Source: DASUZB01 sp036377075 (GTDB lineage: Bacteria > Actinomycetota > CALGFH01). Taken from it: a DNA stretch of 11,519 nucleotides. Within the stretch, counting starts at the first letter, position 1, and every line of letters begins with the position of its first letter. The stretch is from positions 1 through 11,519 of the forward strand of contig DASUZB010000047.1 of assembly GCA_036377075.1 (NCBI GenBank), in the 5' to 3' direction. The notes under the pieces were generated by a model. It was not told the origin of the DNA. It made no database searches and saw nothing but the letters and a program-made list of their open reading frames with translations. Below are positions 5,911 to 11,519 of the stretch, piece by piece. Position numbers and translations under genes: made by a program.

Positions 5911-7044
5911 GTGCACCTACGACGCCTGGAGGTCGCCGACTTCCGTAACCACCCGGCGGCGGCCGTCGACCTGCGGCCTGGGGTCAGCGCCCTGGTCGGA
6001 GCAAACGGGTCGGGCAAGACGAACCTGCTCGAGGCCGTCGGCTACCTCGCCACGCTCGGCTCCCACCGGCTCGGTCAGGACGCCGCCCTCGTCCGCGCCG
6101 GGGCGGACGCGGCGGTGATCCGGGGGGCGGCGGTCCAAGCGGGCCGCGTGGTGCTGCTCGAGCTCGAGATCCGGCCTGGCAGCGGGGTGCGGGGACGGGT
6201 CAACCGCGCCCCGGTGCCGCGCTCTCGGGACCTGCTCGGCATCGTCCGGGCGGTGCTGTTCGCGCCAGAGGACCTCGCCCTCGTCCGTGGCGACCCCGAA
6301 GAGCGCCGCCGTTTCCTCGACACCCTCGCGGTGCAGCGCCTGCCGCGCTACCTCAGCACGCGGCAGGACTTCGAGCGCATCCTGCGGCAGCGCAACAGCC
6401 TCCTACGGTCCACCGGGGGGCGGCTCCCGAGCGGCGCCAGCCTCGCCGCCCTCGACGTCTGGGACGAGAAGTTCTCCACCGCGGCCGCCGACCTCTGGTC
6501 GGAGCGCCTGCGGCTCGTGCGCCTGCTCGCCCCCCTGGTCGAGCAGGCCTACCAGGGGCTGGCCGGCCGCGAGGACCCGCTCGCCATGACCTACAGCTCG
6601 ACCGTGCTCGGGGAGGTGGAGGGGCCGCCGCCGGACCCGCAGGAGCTGTCACGGTTGCTGCGTGAGCGGCTGGCTGCCGACCGGAGCCGTGAGGTGGAGC
6701 GGGGGATCACCTTGTCGGGGCCGCACCGCGACGAGCTGGTGCTCGTCCTGCGCGGCCTGGCCGCCCGAACGCACGCCTCGCACGGAGAGGCCTGGTCGCT
6801 CGCGCTCGCCATGCGCCTGGCCTCCCACCGGCTGCTGACCTCCGAAGGGGACGAGCCGCTGCTCCTGCTCGACGACGTGTTCGCCGAGCTCGACCGGTCC
6901 CGCCGGGAGCGCGTTGCCGCCGCCGCCCTCTCCGCCGAGCAGGCGATCGTGACCGCCGCCGTGGCCGAGGAGGTGCCGTCACAGCTCGGCGCTTCAATGT
7001 TCCACGTGGAACCTGGCTCGATCGTCCCGGCGGCTCCGGCATGA
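5911..7044 (+). CDS. recF: DNA replication and repair protein RecF
   Basis: SMC-like ATPase that helps RecR/RecO load RecA at gapped DNA during recombinational repair and restart. The 377-residue product is of normal length. Walker A is GANGSGKT (30-37), the ABC-type signature lies at SHGEAWSLALAMRLA (290-304), and Walker B is LLLLDD (317-322) followed by VFAELD. The N-terminus MHLRRLEVADFRN is typical. Start GTG 5911 lies 13 nt after dnaN with only a weak ribosome site, which suggests coupling. The last codons, encoding M363-P368 (MFHVEP), contain a parS site, so this end of the gene serves two purposes. Confidence 0.98.
   Translation: MHLRRLEVADFRNHPAAAVDLRPGVSALVGANGSGKTNLLEAVGYLATLGSHRLGQDAALVRAGADAAVIRGAAVQAGRVVLLELEIRPGSGVRGRVNRAPVPRSRDLLGIVRAVLFAPEDLALVRGDPEERRRFLDTLAVQRLPRYLSTRQDFERILRQRNSLLRSTGGRLPSGASLAALDVWDEKFSTAAADLWSERLRLVRLLAPLVEQAYQGLAGREDPLAMTYSSTVLGEVEGPPPDPQELSRLLRERLAADRSREVERGITLSGPHRDELVLVLRGLAARTHASHGEAWSLALAMRLASHRLLTSEGDEPLLLLDDVFAELDRSRRERVAAAALSAEQAIVTAAVAEEVPSQLGASMFHVEPGSIVPAAPA
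6998..7013. promoter_or_regulatory. parS: parS (ParB-binding centromere site)
   Basis: TGTTCCACGTGGAACC matches the parS form TGTTCCACGTGGAACA at 15 of 16 positions and is a near-perfect palindrome (arms TTCCAC/GTGGAA). parS sites cluster near bacterial origins and nucleate ParB spreading for chromosome segregation and condensin loading. This site is about 2.3 kb from the predicted origin, inside the end of recF. No parA or parB gene lies in this window. A match of this length and symmetry is unlikely by chance. Confidence 0.88.
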
Positions 7045-7263
7045 GCGCCGGCGCCAGCAGGCTCGTCCCGTCCATCGCGGGGGCGCCGCTCCGCGTTCAC
7101 GCAGGCGCGCCGCCGGGGTGGCGGCCGCGAGCCCCGTCCCAGCCAGCGCTCGGCGCAGGGACGCACCGGACTGCACGAGGTGGAGGACCGGCCGCCGGGA
7201 ATGGGTATACGACAACCACGTGGACCGAGTGCGGTCGGGCCACGTCGGAGGTGGTGAGCGGGC
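7045..7263 (+). other. recF-dciA intergenic region
   Basis: A gap of 219 nt with no recognised gene. It holds a CCACGTGG core at 7216-7223 (a poor parS-like site) and a GGGTATAC motif at 7203-7210 that could be a -10 region but lacks a clear -35. The dciA ribosome site GGAGGT is at 7247-7252. A frame starting at the ATG overlapping the recF stop (7041) has no protein character. Confidence 0.55.
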
Positions 7264-7590
7264 GTGAGTCGTGATCCCGTGCTGGTCGGGGAGGAGATCG
7301 CCCGGGCGTTCCGCGCCCGGGGTTGGCAGCAGCGGCTGGAGGCAAGCCGGGTAGTGGCGCGCTGGCCGGACGTGGTCGGCGAGGCGGTGGCCGCCCACTG
7401 CCGACCGCTGCGGCTCGAGGACGACGGCACGCTGGTGGTGATTGCCGACTCGGCGGCGTGGGCGACCCAGCTCGCCTACCTCCATGGAACCCTGATGGAC
7501 CGGATCGCCGGCGTGTGCGGGCCCGGTATGGTCAGCTCGGTGCGGGTACGCACCGAGGACCCCAGCGCGCGGGGCAGACGATGGCGCTGA
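7264..7590 (+). CDS. dciA: DciA-type helicase loader/operator (DUF721)
   Basis: DciA proteins bind the replicative helicase DnaB and help place it on DNA in bacteria that lack DnaC/DnaI loaders; Mycobacterium tuberculosis Rv0004 is a member at the same chromosomal position. The 108-residue product shows the DUF721 core: RWPDVVGEAVAAHCRP (33-48), a beta-strand pair LVVIADSAAWATQL (57-70), and a C-terminal VSSVRVRT strand (90-97). Compared with the longer mycobacterial protein it lacks most of the N-terminal extension, so it is close to a minimal DciA domain. Start GTG 7264 is the only one available, because an in-frame TGA lies at 7255; GGAGGT is 11 nt upstream. Its placement between recF and gyrB is the usual actinobacterial order. 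Confidence 0.9.
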   Translation: MSRDPVLVGEEIARAFRARGWQQRLEASRVVARWPDVVGEAVAAHCRPLRLEDDGTLVVIADSAAWATQLAYLHGTLMDRIAGVCGPGMVSSVRVRTEDPSARGRRWR

Positions 7591-7717
7591 CCGGTGGCGA
7601 TGGGCGCCGCCGCCGCGGGGTGGTCCACCTCGGGGACGAACCCGTCCAGGGCCGCCGTGGCTGGACCGTCACGTGGCTCCTGACCTGCGTGAACGGCGCC
7701 GGTGCACGGTCTGATCG

Positions 7718-7726
7718 TGCTATACT
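7718..7726 (+). promoter_or_regulatory. Extended -10 promoter for gyrB
   Basis: TGCTATACT contains TATACT (7721-7726), five of six to the consensus TATAAT, preceded by the TGn extension. No good -35 is found 17-18 nt upstream, as is common for extended -10 promoters. The predicted start near 7733 leaves a leader of about 104 nt before gyrB. Positions 7591-7836 contain no gene. Confidence 0.6.
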
Positions 7727-7762
7727 TGCAAGGGATCTTTCCCCTCCCCGCGAACCGCGCAC

Positions 7763-7795
7763 GCGCTTGCCGGGCCCTCGGGCCCGGTGGGGCGC
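7763..7795 (+). other. Strong hairpin in the gyrB leader
   Basis: CCGGGCCC-TC-GGGCCCGG at 7770-7787 is a perfect inverted repeat, forming at least 7 bp with a CTCG loop. Outer GCGC arms (7763-7766 and 7792-7795) can extend it across a small internal loop. No T tract follows, so it is not a classical terminator. It lies in the untranslated leader, where it could affect transcript stability, translation or cruciform formation. Confidence 0.55.
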
Positions 7796-7836
7796 TACTC
7801 GACTCGTGCGCGTTGCGGGCATTGACGAGGAGTCCG

Positions 7837-9756
7837 ATGGCTACAAGCGTTGCCGCTGATTACAGCGCCAGCTCGATCACTGTTCTCGAGGGTCTCACCG
7901 CGGTCCGCAACACCCCTGGGATGTACATCGGGTCGACCGGCCACCGCGGCCTTCACCACCTCATCTGGGAAGTCGTGGACAACGCGGTCGACGAGGCTCT
8001 GGCCGGTGTCTGCGACCACATCGAGGTCACGCTGACCGCCGACGGCGGCGCGCGCGTGACCGACAACGGCCGTGGCATCCCGGTCGACGAGCACAGGACC
8101 GAGCACCGTCCCGCGCTCGAGGTGGTCATGACGACCCTGCACGCCGGGGGCAAGTTCGGCAGCGACTCCTACGTGGTCTCGGGCGGCCTGCACGGCGTCG
8201 GCGTGTCGGTGGTCAATGCCCTGTCGCGCCGCCTGGAGGCGGAGGTGGTGCGCGACGGCTACCGCTACCGCCAGGCCTACGAGCGTGGCGAACCGGTTGG
8301 CCCAATGGAGCGGGTCGGCAAGGCCAGGGGACACGGCACCACCATCTCCTTCTGGCCTGACCCGGAGATCTTCGAGGACGTCAACTTCGGCTACGCGATC
8401 ATCTCGACCCGCATGCGGGAGACCGCGTTCCTCAACGCCGGACTGGCCATCACCATCACCGACGAGCGCGAGGAGCCGCACACCGAGCGCTACGAGTTCA
8501 AGGAGGGCCTGCGCGACTTCGTCGCGCACCTGAACTCGACCAAGGAGCCGGTGCACCCCGCGATCATCTCGTTCTCCGGCGAGACGGACACCTCGCAGGT
8601 CGAGGTGGCGATGCAGTGGAACTCCAGCTACAACGACTCGCTCTACACCTTCGCCAACACCATCAACACGGTCGACGGCGGCACCCACGAGGAGGGCTTC
8701 CGCGCCGCCCTCACCTCGACCATCAACCGCTACGCGCGCGCCAACAGCCTGCTCAAGGAGAAGGACCCGAACCTCACCGGCGACGACGTGCGCGAGGGCC
8801 TGACCGCGATCGTCTCGGTCAAGCTGCGCAAGCCGCAGTTCGAGGGCCAGACCAAGACCAAGCTCGGCAACACCGAGATCAAGGGCTTCGTCCAGACGAC
8901 CACCAACAAGGCCCTGGACGAGTGGTTCGAGGAGAACGGCGCCCAGGCCAAGGCGATCATCGTCAAGTGCATCCAGGCCGCCCGCGCCCGCATGGCCGCC
9001 CGCAACGCCCGCGAGCTGACCAGGCGCAAGTCGCTGCTCGAGTCGTCGTCCCTGCCCGGCAAGCTGGCCGACTGCTCGTCGCGTGACCCGCGCCAGGCCG
9101 AGTTGTACATCGTGGAGGGCAACTCGGCCGGCGGCTCGGCCAAGGAGGCCCGCAACCGTACGTTCCAGGCGATCCTTCCCATCAGGGGGAAGATCCTCAA
9201 CGTCGAGAAGGCGCGGCTCGACCAGGCCCTCAAGAACATCGAGATCCAGTCCGTGATCACGGCCATCGGCACCGGCATCGGTGAGGACTTCGATCTCACC
9301 AAGGCCCGCTACAACAAGGTCGTGATCATGGCCGACGCCGACGTGGACGGCTCGCACATCCGGACGCTGCTGCTCACCTTCCTGTTCCGGTTCCTGCGCG
9401 GGCTGGTCGAGTCGGGCTTCGTCTACATCGCCCAGCCGCCGCTCTACAAGATCAAGTACGGGCGCGGCGCGCACGACGTCTTCTACGCCTACACCGAGCG
9501 CGAGCGCGAGCAGTGGTACAAGCGCAACTCGCGCAGCAAGGCCCAGCCGCAGCGCTACAAGGGTCTCGGCGAGATGAACCCCGAGGAGCTGTGGGAGACG
9601 ACCATGGACCCCGAGCGCCGTACGCTGCTGCAGGTCGGCCTTGAGGACGCGGCCGTGGCCGACGAGATCTTCACCATCCTGATGGGTGAGAACGTGGAGA
9701 ACCGCCGCAACTTCATCCAGCGGAACGCCAAGGACGTGCGTTTCCTGGACATCTGA
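7837..9756 (+). CDS. gyrB: DNA gyrase subunit B
   Basis: ATPase subunit of gyrase, which introduces negative supercoils with GyrA. The 639-residue product has the GHKL ATPase domain: catalytic E45 within WEVVDNAVDEA, DNGRGIP (76-82), GGKF (104-107), GGLHGVGVSVVNAL (116-129) and the QTK loop at K340. The TOPRIM domain has E427 within VEGNSAGGSAK and metal-binding D500/D502 in MADADVDGSH. The C-terminal signature is PQRYKGLGEMNPEELW (571-586). N429 replaces the Asp usual in EGDSAGG. ATG 7837 gives a typical N-terminus with YSASSITVLEGL at 9-20, and GAGGAG lies 4 nt before it; longer in-frame starts are unlikely because the promoter and leader lie there. Length fits a GyrB without the large proteobacterial insertion. 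gyrA follows after 73 nt. Confidence 0.98.
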   Translation: MATSVAADYSASSITVLEGLTAVRNTPGMYIGSTGHRGLHHLIWEVVDNAVDEALAGVCDHIEVTLTADGGARVTDNGRGIPVDEHRTEHRPALEVVMTTLHAGGKFGSDSYVVSGGLHGVGVSVVNALSRRLEAEVVRDGYRYRQAYERGEPVGPMERVGKARGHGTTISFWPDPEIFEDVNFGYAIISTRMRETAFLNAGLAITITDEREEPHTERYEFKEGLRDFVAHLNSTKEPVHPAIISFSGETDTSQVEVAMQWNSSYNDSLYTFANTINTVDGGTHEEGFRAALTSTINRYARANSLLKEKDPNLTGDDVREGLTAIVSVKLRKPQFEGQTKTKLGNTEIKGFVQTTTNKALDEWFEENGAQAKAIIVKCIQAARARMAARNARELTRRKSLLESSSLPGKLADCSSRDPRQAELYIVEGNSAGGSAKEARNRTFQAILPIRGKILNVEKARLDQALKNIEIQSVITAIGTGIGEDFDLTKARYNKVVIMADADVDGSHIRTLLLTFLFRFLRGLVESGFVYIAQPPLYKIKYGRGAHDVFYAYTEREREQWYKRNSRSKAQPQRYKGLGEMNPEELWETTMDPERRTLLQVGLEDAAVADEIFTILMGENVENRRNFIQRNAKDVRFLDI

Positions 9757-9763
9757 GGTGAAC

Positions 9764-9795
9764 CGCCGGCACCGGCCCGCCACGGCGAGCCGGCG
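9764..9795 (+). other. gyrB-gyrA intercistronic hairpin
   Basis: CGCCGGC (9764-9770) and GCCGGCG (9789-9795) form a 7-bp stem around an 18-nt loop that can itself pair weakly. No T tract follows, so gyrA is probably cotranscribed with gyrB. It may influence relative expression or RNA processing. The gyrA ribosome site AGGAAAGG follows at 9815-9822. Confidence 0.4.
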
Positions 9796-9829
9796 AACGG
9801 CGTGATGATCAGCTAGGAAAGGGACACAG

Positions 9830-11519
<1,690 letters not shown>

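Noticed and set aside
7041..7274. 77-codon frame starting at an ATGA overlap with the recF stop
   Set aside because: The overlap is suggestive of coupling, but the residues look like random GC-rich translation and the frame runs into dciA. No ribosome site distinct from recF coding sequence.
7661..7680. TCACGTGG before gyrB as another parS
   Set aside because: Only the central 7 bases agree; the flanking arms are not palindromic.
7702..7836. N-terminal extension of GyrB from an upstream start
   Set aside because: It would overlap the extended -10 promoter and leader hairpin; other GyrB proteins begin close to the YSASSITVLEGL motif.

Overview
This window is the chromosomal replication-origin region of a high-GC bacterium, most likely a member of the Actinomycetota. 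The evidence is the gene order jag-yidC-yidD-rnpA-rpmH facing left and dnaA-dnaN-recF-dciA-gyrB-gyrA facing right, strongly GC-ending codons, very frequent GTG/TTG starts, and actinobacterial-type YidC, L34, DciA and gyrase sequences. DnaA lacks the very long domain II of Streptomyces, and DciA is a minimal domain, so I would not place it in Streptomyces or Mycobacterium. The class cannot be fixed from the sequence alone. All genes are ordinary chromosomal genes, and I see no insertion sequence, phage, CRISPR or RNA gene.

Left arm (1-2612, minus strand): one tightly packed operon reading rpmH (ribosomal protein L34), rnpA (RNase P protein), yidD, yidC (membrane insertase) and jag/khpB (RNA-binding protein, cut by the window edge). 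Gaps are 9 nt or less, or the genes overlap. It appears to be driven by a good sigma-70-type promoter at 2685-2714. Positions 2613-3017 form a divergent control region that also holds a likely dnaA promoter and a cluster of three DnaA-box-like sites about 70-100 nt before the dnaA start.

Origin (4389-4802): the dnaA-dnaN intergenic region has no gene. It contains tandem TGGGGAC-type repeats that resemble DnaA boxes, one near-consensus DnaA box, and next to it a GC spacer, four DnaA-trio triplets and a strikingly AT-rich stretch. That order matches the basal unwinding system defined in Bacillus subtilis and is the most interesting non-coding signal here.

Right arm (4803-11519, plus strand): dnaN (sliding clamp), recF (gap repair), dciA (helicase loader/operator), gyrB and gyrA (DNA gyrase; gyrA is cut by the window end). 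A nearly perfect parS (ParB-binding) site lies inside the 3' end of recF. gyrB has its own extended -10 promoter and a strong leader hairpin. Both gyrase subunits carry, as their native residue, a substitution known to confer quinolone resistance in other bacteria: Pro at the E. coli GyrA A84 position and Asn at the E. coli GyrB D426 position.

Together the genes cover initiation (DnaA, origin), helicase loading (DciA), processivity (DnaN), supercoil control (GyrAB), repair (RecF) and origin segregation (parS), with the ribosome/RNase P/membrane-insertion operon diverging on the other side. Both arms are transcribed away from the origin, co-directional with replication forks.
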